Assembly: GCF_009604405.1 (NCBI RefSeq)
Contig: NZ_WEGK01000003.1
Span: forward strand, 558,001 to 622,000
Reading direction: 5' to 3'
From: Nocardia macrotermitis
Lineage (GTDB): Bacteria > Actinomycetota > Actinomycetes > Mycobacteriales > Mycobacteriaceae
DNA: 64,000 bases
Positions 52,764 through 62,007 of the stretch are shown one piece after another; positions within the stretch are counted from its first letter, which is position 1, and each line of letters begins with the position of its first letter. The notes below the pieces were generated by a model. The model was given only the letters and a program-made list of their open reading frames with translations. It searched no databases and was not told where the DNA came from. The position numbers and the translations under genes were made by a program.

Positions 52764-54281
52764 ATGAACGGGCCTGGGGATATCCTGCCTGCATCGGCGG
52801 CGCGTTTTGGTGACAAGGCGGCGCTGGTGACGTCGGACCGGACGCTGAGCTACACCGAACTCGATGCGGTGAGCGACCGGGTGGCAGCGGGTCTGGTGGC
52901 TCAGGGTGTGCGACCGGGCCAGGTGGTGTCGATCTACGATCAGAACCGCTGGGAGTGGGTGGCCGCTTATCACGGCGCTCTCAAGGCCGGGGCGGTGGTC
53001 AATCCGGTCAATGTGATGCTGACCGTCGACGAACTGGCCTATGTGCTGGGCAACTGCAACTCCGCAGTGATATTCACCAATCCCGAGCATGCCGCCGTGG
53101 TCTCGGAGCTGGCCCGCGAGTTGCCGGATCTGCATACCGTCGTGACCTTCGGCGAACAGATCACCGGAACTGTGTCGTTCACCCAGCTCACCGATGTCGG
53201 CGCAACGGTTCCGCACCTCATGGCAGACCCGGGGTCTCCCTCGACCATCGGATACACGTCAGGCACCACCGGGCATCCGAAGGGAGCGGTGCAAAGCCAC
53301 CGGGCCGTGCTGCTCAACTGTGCGCTCACGGCGACGATGCACGGCCGACGAGCCGAGGACGTCGTGGTCACCGCGCTGCCGATGCCGCACGTGTACGGCA
53401 ACGTGGTCATCAACGGGACGTTCATGACCGGCGGTACCGTGGTGCTGCTGGAACGGTTCGCCCCGGCCGCGGCCCTGCGATTGATCAGTGACCATCGGGC
53501 GACCTTGTTCGAAGGTGTGTCTGCGATGTACGCGATGATGCTCGCCGAGCCTGGTCTCGATGGTTTCGACCTGTCCTCGCTCACACGCTGCACCGTCGGC
53601 GGACAGACCATCGCGCTCTCGACGATCGAGCGATGGCAGGAGCGCACCGCCGCGCCCCTGATCGAACTGTGGGGAATGACCGAGCTTTCCGGGCTGGGAA
53701 CCACGCATGCGATCTATGCGCCGCCGCTGCCCGGTTCGACCGGAGTCTGTCTGCCGGGACTGCAGGTCCGCATCGCCGATCTCACCGATGCGAGTCGTGA
53801 CGCGCCGCCGGGCATGGCCGGCGAACTCATGGTCCGGGGTCCGCTGGTCATGCTCGGCTACTACAACGACCCCATCGCCACCGCGGAAGCCATCGAACCC
53901 GACGGCTGGCTGCACACCGGCGACATCGCCACGATGAACGACACCGGGCATGTGTTCGTGGTCGACCGCCGCAAGGACATGATCATCACCGGCGGATACA
54001 ACGTGTATCCCGCCGAGATCGAGCGCGTTCTCGCCGCACACCCCGAGGTCGCGATGGTGGCAGCGGGACCGGTGCCCGATGCGGTGAAAGGGGAACTCGC
54101 CTGCGCCTACGTGGTGCCGGTAGCCGGAGCCCACCCCACCGAAGAGCAACTGATCGAATTCGCAAGCAAACACCTGGCGGCCTATAAACGACCCCGGCTG
54201 GTGCGATTCGTCGACGAATTACCGAAAACGTCAACCGGAAAGATCATGCGTCGCGAACTGATCAAGCAGCTCGCTGAATGA
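52764..54281 (+). CDS. Acyl-CoA synthetase (FadD3/FACL-like)
   Basis: The 505-residue ANL enzyme has IGYTSGTTGHPKGAVQSH (adenylate-forming signature, about 165-182), LIELWGMTELSG, GWLHTGDIATMND, the hinge RRKDMIITGGYNVYPAEIE and the C-terminal catalytic lysine in PKTSTGKIMRREL. It is complete and typical in length. ATG 52764 follows GAGGAGG. It probably activates the acid substrate of the local catabolic pathway before desaturation and hydration. Substrate cannot be predicted. Confidence 0.92.
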   Translation: MNGPGDILPASAARFGDKAALVTSDRTLSYTELDAVSDRVAAGLVAQGVRPGQVVSIYDQNRWEWVAAYHGALKAGAVVNPVNVMLTVDELAYVLGNCNSAVIFTNPEHAAVVSELARELPDLHTVVTFGEQITGTVSFTQLTDVGATVPHLMADPGSPSTIGYTSGTTGHPKGAVQSHRAVLLNCALTATMHGRRAEDVVVTALPMPHVYGNVVINGTFMTGGTVVLLERFAPAAALRLISDHRATLFEGVSAMYAMMLAEPGLDGFDLSSLTRCTVGGQTIALSTIERWQERTAAPLIELWGMTELSGLGTTHAIYAPPLPGSTGVCLPGLQVRIADLTDASRDAPPGMAGELMVRGPLVMLGYYNDPIATAEAIEPDGWLHTGDIATMNDTGHVFVVDRRKDMIITGGYNVYPAEIERVLAAHPEVAMVAAGPVPDAVKGELACAYVVPVAGAHPTEEQLIEFASKHLAAYKRPRLVRFVDELPKTSTGKIMRRELIKQLAE

Positions 54282-54312
54282 CACGCCTGAGCAGCAGGGC
54301 TGGAATGTGTTT

Positions 54313-55428
54313 ATGAACGTGCTGACAACCGTTTCCGATGAGCACGCGCGGCTCGTGTCCCTGCTCAACAGGCGTGAAATTCTGCGTGCCGGTACGGAAA
54401 TCTTCGCCGCGGAAGGTGACGTGGTGTGGATGGCGGAGAATTTCACGGCCGGGGCACCGGCTCGGAACGAACTCGTTTTGGTTCAGGTGCAAGGCGCGCG
54501 GACCGGTCTGCTGTCCGGCCTGCACGTGCCGGAAGGGCTGGGATTGACCGGCAAAGTACACCTGACCGGTAGCCCGGCTCTGGTCGACGACTACTCCCAG
54601 GCGGAGGGCATCACTCACACCTTCGACCGCCAGATCGCTGCCGAAGGAGTGCACAGACTGCTGGCTGTGCCGGTACAGCGGGAAGGGCAGATCTTCGGGG
54701 TGATGGCGGTTGGGGCACGTACCGACCGCGGTTTCGGCGATCGAGCTGTAGAACGGGCGATCGCCGTCGCCGACGAAGTGGCCCTGGCCGTCGTTGTTGC
54801 CGAACGTGCCCGCCTGGCCCGCGAAGTGGCGGTTCACGAGGAGCGCGCACGGTTGGCCACCGAGCTGCATGACACCGTCGGAGCGCTGCTGTTCGCCATC
54901 GGGTCCGGTGTGGCCGGATTGTCGGAGTCGACTCCAGGCGATCCAACTCTCGAAGAGCGCGTCAAGCAATTGCAACAGCAAGCATCTCAGGCGTCATCCG
55001 CGCTACGCGACGCGTTGCGCGCGCTGCGCGCCTCACCATCAGCGCTGGAGTACTCGGTGGCCCTGCGCGCGGACTGCAGCGCATTCACCGACCGCACTGG
55101 TGTGCCTGCCGAATTCGTCCTGCTCGACGACAACCCGCCCGCGATGGCGCCGTCACGAACCCGTGTGCTTATCGCCGCCGTGCGCGAAGCGCTGCTCAAT
55201 GTCGAAAAATACGCCCGCGCCTCGGCTGTCGTCGTCACGATCAGTCAACGCCCCAGCGGCGGAATCGTTGTCGCGGTGACCGACGACGGCGTCGGCCTGC
55301 CCCCCGACCACAAACCCGGCATCGGCCTGACCACGACGGCCGAGGCACTCGGGCGTCTCGGCGGTATCGTGCGAGTGGCTTCCGACGCCGACGGAGGTAC
55401 AGCGTGGCGAGCGGAACTGCCATGCTGA
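54313..55428 (+). CDS. Soluble GAF-domain sensor histidine kinase
   Basis: The 371-residue protein has no membrane helix. A GAF domain (about 10-165; LGLTGKVHLTGSPALVDDY and GVHRLLAVPVQREGQIFGV) is followed by a HisKA_3 dimerisation domain with phospho-acceptor His186 in ATELHDTVGALL, and an HATPase_c domain (REALLNVEKYARAS N-box, DDGVGLPP G-box). This is the NarX/DegS-type kinase subfamily that pairs with LuxR-type regulators, as found next door. Start ATG 54313, or GTG 54307. It follows the acyl-CoA synthetase by 31 bases, so it probably senses a related compound or redox state. Confidence 0.9.
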   Translation: MNVLTTVSDEHARLVSLLNRREILRAGTEIFAAEGDVVWMAENFTAGAPARNELVLVQVQGARTGLLSGLHVPEGLGLTGKVHLTGSPALVDDYSQAEGITHTFDRQIAAEGVHRLLAVPVQREGQIFGVMAVGARTDRGFGDRAVERAIAVADEVALAVVVAERARLAREVAVHEERARLATELHDTVGALLFAIGSGVAGLSESTPGDPTLEERVKQLQQQASQASSALRDALRALRASPSALEYSVALRADCSAFTDRTGVPAEFVLLDDNPPAMAPSRTRVLIAAVREALLNVEKYARASAVVVTISQRPSGGIVVAVTDDGVGLPPDHKPGIGLTTTAEALGRLGGIVRVASDADGGTAWRAELPC

Positions 55429-56027
55429 CCTCCCACCTGATCCGGGTCCTGGTCGTCGACGACCACCCTGTCGTTCGAGACGGCGTGATCACCCAGCTGA
55501 GGCAGCACAACGACATCGAGGTGGTCGGGCATGCCGGCAACGCCGTCGAGGCAATCCGCCTCTGTGCACACGACCGCCCTGACGTCGTCCTGCTCGATCT
55601 GCGTCTGCCCGATGGCCTGGCCGCCGATATCGTGCCGCGACTGCACGCCGTCTCGCCCGCGAGCCGGGTGCTGTTGTTCACCGCGTTTCCCGATCACGCC
55701 GCGGTCGCCCCGTCCCTGGCCGCGGGGGCCTGCGGGATGCTGGTGAAGGACGCCTCCGGCCTCGCGCTGCGTGACGCGGTACGCGAAGTGGCTCGCACCG
55801 GCAGCTACCGCGGGCAGGAGACCCTCACCGCGAGCTCACCCATCACTCCGCGCGAATACGACGTGCTCAGGTTGGTAGCCACCGGGCACACCAATAACGA
55901 GATCAGTCAGCAGCTGGGCCTTTCCGTCAATACGGTCAAGGCTTACCTGCACAATGTGATGCACAAACTCGACGCCCGCAACCGTGCCCAGGTCATCACC
56001 AACGGGCGTGCCCACGGGCTGCTGTGA
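55422..56027 (+). CDS. LuxR/NarL-type response regulator
   Basis: The 201-residue protein has a receiver domain with phospho-acceptor Asp59 (VVLLDLRLPDG), the acidic pair Asp13-Asp14 and Lys in LVKDASG, followed by a LuxR HTH (ITPREYDVLRLVATGHTNNE, then ISQQLGLSVNTVKAYLHNVM). ATG 55422 overlaps the kinase stop, so the pair is co-translated; a GTG at 55404 is an alternative. It probably controls the adjacent acyl-CoA genes. Confidence 0.92.
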   Translation: MLTSHLIRVLVVDDHPVVRDGVITQLRQHNDIEVVGHAGNAVEAIRLCAHDRPDVVLLDLRLPDGLAADIVPRLHAVSPASRVLLFTAFPDHAAVAPSLAAGACGMLVKDASGLALRDAVREVARTGSYRGQETLTASSPITPREYDVLRLVATGHTNNEISQQLGLSVNTVKAYLHNVMHKLDARNRAQVITNGRAHGLL

Positions 56028-56037
56028 ACCTGAGACC

Positions 56038-56172
56038 GGTCCAGGCCGGTAGCTCGCAGGCCAGGGCCTTCACCTGGGCGACCTGCCCAGGGGTGAACGT
56101 GCGGGGACGGCCACTGCGCGGCAGATCGGTCAGCCTGTCGATCCCATTGCAACAGAAACGTTTCCGCCATTG
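56038..56172 (-). pseudogene. IS630-family transposase fragment
   Basis: Read on the minus strand, 56172 to 56038 encodes WRKRFCCNGIDRLTDLPRSG, RPRTFTPGQVAQVKALAC, ELPAW, which matches the N-terminal helix-turn-helix region of IS630-type transposases (W-R-x-R-F-x3-G-I-x-G-L-x-D-x-P-R-S-G-R-P). Homology starts and ends abruptly within about 45 codons and the rest of the element is missing. It immediately follows the response regulator gene. Confidence 0.6.
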
Positions 56173-56639
56173 CGGGCCGTGTCCGATCCTGCCCAGCGGA
56201 TACCCCGTCGGCAGCCCGGCCGAGGCCCTCGACTGCGCCTGCTGCCTCTACCCTAACGACTCCACCGCCTGGCTACCCCCGACGAAATAACAAGCCGAAC
56301 CAGCCACCCATCCGCCGACAACCTCGCCCTGCTCGCCACCTGGGCCGCCAACGAACACCCCGCCCGCGGCCCCGGCCCGACCACCGAAACCACCAACCCG
56401 TCCCACAACTGAGACCCCACCGTCCCAGCAAAGCTGCATCGAACCCGCAGCAACCGGCCGCGTTTCGAGGACCACTGATCGGTGGGTGCTCACCTGCGCG
56501 CTGCCACGTCTTGCCGGCCCGTCCTCCCTCGGCTGCGATGCGATCATCCGCAAAGGCGTTGCCTGCCAGGTTGATCGCACAGTCCACCCGGGCAGTGTTG
56601 CGGTAACGCCAGTCGGTCGGAACTGGTTGCGGACAGGAG

Positions 56640-56790
56640 CGGCCGATAGCCGGTCGGCCCTCGTGACCGCCGCAACACGTTCGCCGTCCGGATCGAAAAG
56701 GACTATACCGAGGCCCAATTCGAGTAAACGCCGTGTTGTGGCGCCACCGAGTCCGCCCCCTCCGCCGTTCACCAGGACCGAACGTGTACT
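56640..56790 (-). pseudogene. N-terminal fragment of a short-chain dehydrogenase
   Basis: The minus-strand frame reads TRSVLVNGGGGGLGGATTRR, LLELGLGIVLFDPDGERVAA: an SDR start with the G-x3-G-x-G cofactor motif and the Asp after beta-2. It loses similarity after about residue 50, and no catalytic Ser/Tyr/Lys follows. It lies just downstream of the MFS gene. The remaining gap 56173-56640 shows only debris and no gene. Confidence 0.65.
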
Positions 56791-56809
56791 CGAATCCGTC
56801 TGATATTTC

Positions 56810-58456
56810 TCACTCCGCGCCGCGCTTCTCGGTCAAGAGGATGGCTTCGGAGGCACCGCCGCGCGACGGCGTTCTGCCGGTGCGCAGGGCAATGGCTAGC
56901 AGCACCGTCAGCGCAGCAGGTACCACACCGAGGGCGACATAGGACCAGCTGTAGGCGGTGTCGGTAAACACGCTCGGGATGTCTTTGGCCATCGTTGATC
57001 CCGCCGTCGAGCCCGCAGGGGCGACCACCTGGAAGGGGTGTGCCGAGGCGATCGCGGTGAAAACGGCGGTACCGACTGAGGTACCGATGGCCCCGAAGAC
57101 AGCCAGCATGGCTGCGCTGATGCCCTGGCGCTCGGCGGGGACGGCGTCGATCAACAGGTTCGGGTTCGCGGCGAAGTAGAAGCCGAACGCGATCCCGTAC
57201 AGCAGACCGATAGTCACCTGCTCCTGCCAGGTCGAATGCCATTTGATCCACAGCGCGGAGGACAGCAGCAGGCACAGGCCGCTAGTGATCAGCACCGCTC
57301 GGGCACCGATGCGTCGGCACAGCCAGCCGCCGGCAACGCCGAAGACCATGCCGAACAACGCGGTCCACACGGTGATGTGCAGCGCCATCTGCAGGACCGA
57401 GAAGCCGTTGGCGTAGCTGATGTCGCCGCGGAAGGTGATGAACTTCGACACCGCCGACGCAGGCATGTGGGCCTGGGCTGCCGCGCCACCCACGATCTGC
57501 GCCTTCAGATCTTCCGGTTTGGGCGTCTGGAACATGTAGGCAACGATGATACTGATCGCGGTGATCGACAGAGTGATCAGGAATGCCGCCGCCATCGGGA
57601 TCGAAACGGCTCGCTTCCGTAGCAGCGAGAGCTCGATCATGGGTTCGGGCGCACGCAGTTCCCAACCGATGAACGCGGCGAGCAGGACCACGCCCCCGAT
57701 CAGGTAGGCCAGGTTGGTGATACTGGCCCAGCCCCAGCTGGATCCCTCGCTGACGTACAGCAGGATCAGGCTGATGGAACTGCCGAACAACACCGCGCCC
57801 GGGACGTCGGGGCTCTGTTTGACCCGCAACGGGCTCTCTGGGACACAGACCATGACGATCGGGATGGTCACCGCGATGTAGATGAACAGGAACCAGAAGA
57901 TCGACCGCCAACCGAAGTGGTCGGTCAGGACGCCGCAGACGATGGGGGCGAACACCGCAGCGAAACCGAACCCAGTGCCGATGACACCCACCGCGATCGG
58001 GATCCACTTGCGCGGCAGCAGGTCTCGAACTAGGCCGTATTCGAGTGCGGTCAGGGCCATGGCCGCCCCGCCCAGGGCCCGCCCGATCAGGAACAGCGGC
58101 CAGCTCGAGGTGAGTACGCAGAGTAGGGTGCCGACGAGCAGCAGCAGTCCACAGAGCAGCGCGACGCGTTTCTTGCCGATAAGGTCGCCGAGTTTGCCGA
58201 GCAGCGCCATGGTGGCGCCGCCTGCGATGCCGACGATGGTGACGGCCCAGGTCACCCCGGCGCCCGCCTGGGGGAACGACGCCGAAAGCTTGGGGACGAT
58301 TAGCGAGACCATGCCGAGCTGTATGGGCGCGGCCTCCGAGAACAGGACCAAGGCCACTATGATGGCGACCAGGCGTCCTACCCGGCTAGGGTCGATCCGG
58401 CCCGCGTCCTCCGTCGCCGCTGGCTGCAATTGTTGAGTGTCTGGCTGTTCAGCCAT
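56810..58456 (-). CDS. MFS transporter, DHA2/14-TM type
   Basis: The 548-residue protein has about 14 hydrophobic helices and the MFS loop motif GKLGDLIGKKRV between helices 2 and 3. The long loop near residue 330-360 and the length favour the DHA2 drug:H+ antiporter branch. It may export or import a substrate of the surrounding pathway. ATG 58456 is the natural start. Unusually, the reading frame is open upstream without a stop for 80 codons through an SDR C-terminal relic, so an N-terminally extended fusion product is theoretically possible. Confidence 0.88.
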   Translation of the reverse strand: MAEQPDTQQLQPAATEDAGRIDPSRVGRLVAIIVALVLFSEAAPIQLGMVSLIVPKLSASFPQAGAGVTWAVTIVGIAGGATMALLGKLGDLIGKKRVALLCGLLLLVGTLLCVLTSSWPLFLIGRALGGAAMALTALEYGLVRDLLPRKWIPIAVGVIGTGFGFAAVFAPIVCGVLTDHFGWRSIFWFLFIYIAVTIPIVMVCVPESPLRVKQSPDVPGAVLFGSSISLILLYVSEGSSWGWASITNLAYLIGGVVLLAAFIGWELRAPEPMIELSLLRKRAVSIPMAAAFLITLSITAISIIVAYMFQTPKPEDLKAQIVGGAAAQAHMPASAVSKFITFRGDISYANGFSVLQMALHITVWTALFGMVFGVAGGWLCRRIGARAVLITSGLCLLLSSALWIKWHSTWQEQVTIGLLYGIAFGFYFAANPNLLIDAVPAERQGISAAMLAVFGAIGTSVGTAVFTAIASAHPFQVVAPAGSTAGSTMAKDIPSVFTDTAYSWSYVALGVVPAALTVLLAIALRTGRTPSRGGASEAILLTEKRGAE

Positions 58457-58549
58457 GATGGTTACCTCAGCTACTTCGATGAGTTCGGGTCGGATGTGCG
58501 GATGTCGCGTGAGTACGGGTTGTGTGTTGTGTGAAGCCAAGGCGGTGGA

Positions 58550-58696
58550 CATCCCTCCGTCGAGGCGGATTACCTGGCCGCTGAGCACGGGGTTGCGGAC
58601 GATTGCCTCACCCAGCAGGGCGAACTCCGAATCGCGCGGGAAGCGCGGTCTCCCGGCGACCGCAGCTTTCGCCGCCAAGTAAGCGACCTGAGTGGT
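58550..58696 (-). pseudogene. C-terminal fragment of a short-chain dehydrogenase
   Basis: The minus-strand frame, open from 58696, reads RPRFPRDSEFALLGEAIVRN, PVLSGQVIRLDGGMSTAL, equivalent to the C-terminal end of the intact SDR at 50019-50795 (KRVGHPDEYATLVEAIVRTP, then NAQVIRVDGG). The N-terminal 200 residues are missing. The native stop is also missing: the frame continues straight into the MFS gene. No gene is seen between 58697 and the CocE-like hydrolase stop at 58902. Confidence 0.7.
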
Positions 58697-58901
58697 CTAT
58701 CCGTTCCGGGATTCGGCTCCGGGATTCGGCGCTGTGCGGCCAGGGTTCGGTGCGCGTTGACCGGTGCAGGCTGCCCGCCTTGTTCCGCCTGCGATGGGTC
58801 CACGCACCGACGCCCAGCGTGATGGAGCCGTAGTCATCCGATCGGACGAGGTAGGCCTCGAAGGGAACACCGCACCAGCCGGGGACCTGCTGGTGCGACA
58901 G

Positions 58902-60554
58902 TCATCGGGTCCAGACCGGCAGTTCGATACTGGAGGCGTCCGGGCCGGTGTGGGAGATCTGCTGGTGGGCCACCACCGTATCGACGGCGTCGAAAACCGG
59001 CTCGCCGGTGCCCGGATTGCGTGCGTAGCGGGGGTGGGCGCCGGAACTGACCTGGACGCCTACCTGGTGACCGGCGGCGAATTGATGGAACGTCGGCCAC
59101 AACGGCACCTCGATCACCCGGAAGCCCTCGGCGTCCGCGGCGGGATCGGTGGGGGCGGTCGAGACGGAACCGACCCGGCGGATGCCGTCGCAGATGCTGA
59201 TCGCCCGGCCGTCGGGGTACACATCGGTGAGACGGACGAACACGTCGTAACTCGTTGCGCTGGAACGGATCCGGATACGCGCCACCGGCGCTCCGGCGAT
59301 GTCCAGCGCCGCCGGCAGCGGATCGGACCGGAAAGCGACGACGTCCGCGCGCTGCTCATGCGCGGCGTTGTCGATCGGAACCACCTCGATGATCTCGTCG
59401 GCGGCTCCACCGAGCGCCGGCGTCGGCTGCTGCGGGTCGTAGGTATAGGCCGTGGTGCCCTCCGGCCCGGGTACGGTCCCGAGGCCGCCGCCGGTCTGCA
59501 GCTGCCAGGTCCGGGTGCCTACGCCTTCCGGAGGCCACACCTCGAAGTCGTGCCACTGCTCCGCACCGGTCTCGTAGGCGCGAACCGGTGTCGCCCGGCC
59601 CGCATCGATGCCGGCGAAGGTCTCCTTGAGGAAGGCGATCGTGTCCTGGTGTGCCACTTGGGCTTTCTCCGGCGTGCGATGCCCCCACGGCCCTATGGTC
59701 AACCGTGGTGGATTGCCCGCCTCGACCAGCTGGCGGTAATTGTGCAGTTGCCAGGGCAGGAAAAGGTCCTGCCAGCCGGTGGTCATGAGTACGGGGACCG
59801 TGACGTCGGGAACCGACTCGGTGTGCGAATGCTGGGTCCAGTACTCGTCGCTGAGGCGCTCGTGCCTCAGCCAGTCCTGATACCAGTGGATCGGATGTCC
59901 CACGACGGCCGAGTCGGTACGGCTCAGCGGCAGTACGTCGAACCCTTTCTCGAATTCCAGGTCCGGCCGCTCGCCCCGGGCGGCGGCACCGCTGTCCATC
60001 CAGTCCATTACGCTGCTCCAGCTGAGCATCACGCGCAGCGCGAACGCGCCGTTCTCCCAGGCCACTGCCCCGAAGTGCGGCATGGTGATCTGCAGAACGA
60101 GCGCCTCGGGGGCATTGTCGGGATCCTCGCGCAGCATCTTTCCGGCGACGGCCCATTGGGTATAGCCCAGGTAACTCTCGCCGAAGGTCGCCAGCCGGCC
60201 GGTGAACCACGGCTGTTGCCGCACCCAGCGATGGGTCGCGATACCGTCGCGCTGCTCGTTGACGAACGGCGTGAACTTGCCCTCCGACCCCCAGGTGCCG
60301 CGGCAGCTCTGGAAGAAGACCAAGAAGCCCTCGGAGGCCAGGGCAGTCGCCATGCCGCTCATGAACGTGCGCCGCCCGTACGGCGAACGCAGGACGATCG
60401 TGGGCAGCGTCGGGTCGGCGCCGACCGGCTGGTACAGATCGCCGAGCAGTTCGACACCGTCGTCCATCGGCGTGCGCAGATCCTCCTCGACGATGACGTC
60501 GTAGGAACCGGTGGGTCTGGCCAACACGAGTGGCTGATCATGCGGGGTGGACAT
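58902..60554 (-). CDS. CocE/NonD-family serine hydrolase (X-Pro peptidase-like)
   Basis: The 550-residue protein has the S15/CocE layout: an alpha/beta-hydrolase domain with nucleophile motif GESYLGYTQW (about 120), SCRGTWGSEG upstream, a helical cap, the late GHRTPEKAQ His region, and a C-terminal jelly-roll domain (from about 330; SYDVFVRLTDVYPDGRAI). ATG 60554 follows AAGGAG. Members cleave esters, amides or X-Pro peptides; cocaine esterase is one. In this context an ester- or amide-cleaving first step of the pathway is plausible. Confidence 0.88.
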   Translation of the reverse strand: MSTPHDQPLVLARPTGSYDVIVEEDLRTPMDDGVELLGDLYQPVGADPTLPTIVLRSPYGRRTFMSGMATALASEGFLVFFQSCRGTWGSEGKFTPFVNEQRDGIATHRWVRQQPWFTGRLATFGESYLGYTQWAVAGKMLREDPDNAPEALVLQITMPHFGAVAWENGAFALRVMLSWSSVMDWMDSGAAARGERPDLEFEKGFDVLPLSRTDSAVVGHPIHWYQDWLRHERLSDEYWTQHSHTESVPDVTVPVLMTTGWQDLFLPWQLHNYRQLVEAGNPPRLTIGPWGHRTPEKAQVAHQDTIAFLKETFAGIDAGRATPVRAYETGAEQWHDFEVWPPEGVGTRTWQLQTGGGLGTVPGPEGTTAYTYDPQQPTPALGGAADEIIEVVPIDNAAHEQRADVVAFRSDPLPAALDIAGAPVARIRIRSSATSYDVFVRLTDVYPDGRAISICDGIRRVGSVSTAPTDPAADAEGFRVIEVPLWPTFHQFAAGHQVGVQVSSGAHPRYARNPGTGEPVFDAVDTVVAHQQISHTGPDASSIELPVWTR

Positions 60555-61213
60555 GCGTCTCCTTCGGGTTGAGCGGCACCGCCGAGTCGCGGTGCGTGTT
60601 CTGTTTCGGTGGTGGTTGTGGGCTGCTGTGCTGTGCGTCATCGGCTCGATTTCACGGAAGACGTTGGTCCGCAGCATGTTTCGCTATGTCGACTGGCGAA
60701 CGGGCATAGTCGCGCCGTGGGTGCCGGAAGTGATCGGGACACCGACGCGGTCAATTGACGGCGCAGCACGGTGACCGCGTGCCGGATCCGCATTGCCACG
60801 CCATGGTGGGCCCGTGTTCGATTGCCGCTCGAGCCCGTGACGCCGCGGCAGATCCGGGCAGCGGACGTCGACCAGCCGGCGGCGGATGTTCTGGACGCGC
60901 GGCACCGATGGGTCGATACCGGGCCCTCACTCGAATGCGGCGTGGCGCGCGACCGAGGCCGGCGCCGGGCGAGCGGGAGCGTCCTTCCGCAGCGTCCTCG
61001 AATGAACCCGTCACCAGCACTGCTCCTTCGTCCGACCGCACTGTCCATCCAGGCTGAAAACTTATCTGATACTAGATTACAATTTAGGAACTGACTATAG
61101 GGCCAGGCGAATATCTTGCAATCCTTAGATCTTGGTGTCAAAAACTAGTTATGTACTAAAGTTGGCTGGCGGCACCAGTCATGACGACCTGTCGACCGAG
61201 GAGTGTGGTGAAG
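60555..61213. promoter_or_regulatory. Divergent intergenic region with AT-rich island
   Basis: No gene is convincing in these 659 bases. From about 61038 to 61165 the base composition falls sharply from its GC-rich surroundings (runs such as ATACTAGATTACAATTTAGG and AAAACTAGTTATGTACTAA). It includes the palindrome AACTAGTT (61143-61150) and repeated ACTAG/ACTAA words. This island ends 50 bases ahead of the TetR start at 61214 and is the obvious promoter/operator zone for it, and possibly for the divergent hydrolase. Confidence 0.45.
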
Positions 61214-61927
61214 ATGTCCTCGCCGGTGCGCGAACCGGGTGGTGTTAGGGTCGGACGCGTGGGGTCGGACGAGCCCTCGGGGCGAAACAGACGAGGTCCG
61301 TATGCGCCTACGCGTGCTCGGCGGGACGCAGTGGGGAGCGTGGCTCTCGAAATCGTCGACGAACTCGGCCACGAAGCGGTCACCACGGCACTGGTCGCCG
61401 AACGGTCCGGGATCGCGAAGCCTGCGGTGCACTACCACTTCCCGACCCGCGACCACTTGTTGGTGGCAGCGCTGGAACGAATCGACCTCAGCGTGGACAT
61501 CGACACCATCAACAACATCGACGAACAGCCCGTCGAGTCAATCAATTTCGAGACGATCATCCCCCGCACCGGTGAACATGTGTTCAGCAGCGAGAAGCGG
61601 CTACGGCTGTATGTCTCGGTACACGGCCAGTCCGCGACTCCGGGCCATCCCGCCGCCGAGTACTTCACTCGACGGACCCGGCTGCAGCTCGCTCTGTTCA
61701 CCAAGATTGTCGCCGCCCTGCAGGTCAGCGGCCGGGCCCACCCGGGCTTGGACCCGAGGACGACTGCCCAGCAGGTCATCGCGCATTGGGACGGTTTGGT
61801 CTTTCTCGGTATCCACGATCCCGGCTTCGATCTGGAGGCCGTGCTCCTCGACGGCATCCGCCGCATCGTCGGGCGCAACTGGGTCGATACCCTGGCCGCG
61901 TTGACCGCCACCGACGCGGGCCTGTAA
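61214..61927 (+). CDS. TetR-family transcriptional regulator
   Basis: The 237-residue product has a 30-residue basic leader, a TetR HTH (TTALVAERSGIAKPAVHYHF, about residues 58-77) and a C-terminal domain ending in a helix GFDLEAVLLDGIRRIVGRNW typical of the family. ATG 61214 follows GAGGAG at ten bases; upstream in-frame codons at 61181 extend it without conservation. It faces the CocE-like hydrolase across an AT-rich island and may regulate it. Confidence 0.82.
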   Translation: MSSPVREPGGVRVGRVGSDEPSGRNRRGPYAPTRARRDAVGSVALEIVDELGHEAVTTALVAERSGIAKPAVHYHFPTRDHLLVAALERIDLSVDIDTINNIDEQPVESINFETIIPRTGEHVFSSEKRLRLYVSVHGQSATPGHPAAEYFTRRTRLQLALFTKIVAALQVSGRAHPGLDPRTTAQQVIAHWDGLVFLGIHDPGFDLEAVLLDGIRRIVGRNWVDTLAALTATDAGL

Positions 61928-62007
61928 TCCACCCCCGTTGAAAGAGCAGGCTCGGCGGGTCCGGCGGGCGACGGAAGCGCGCGAGTCGTCGCGGCCCGGT
62001 ACCGGAC

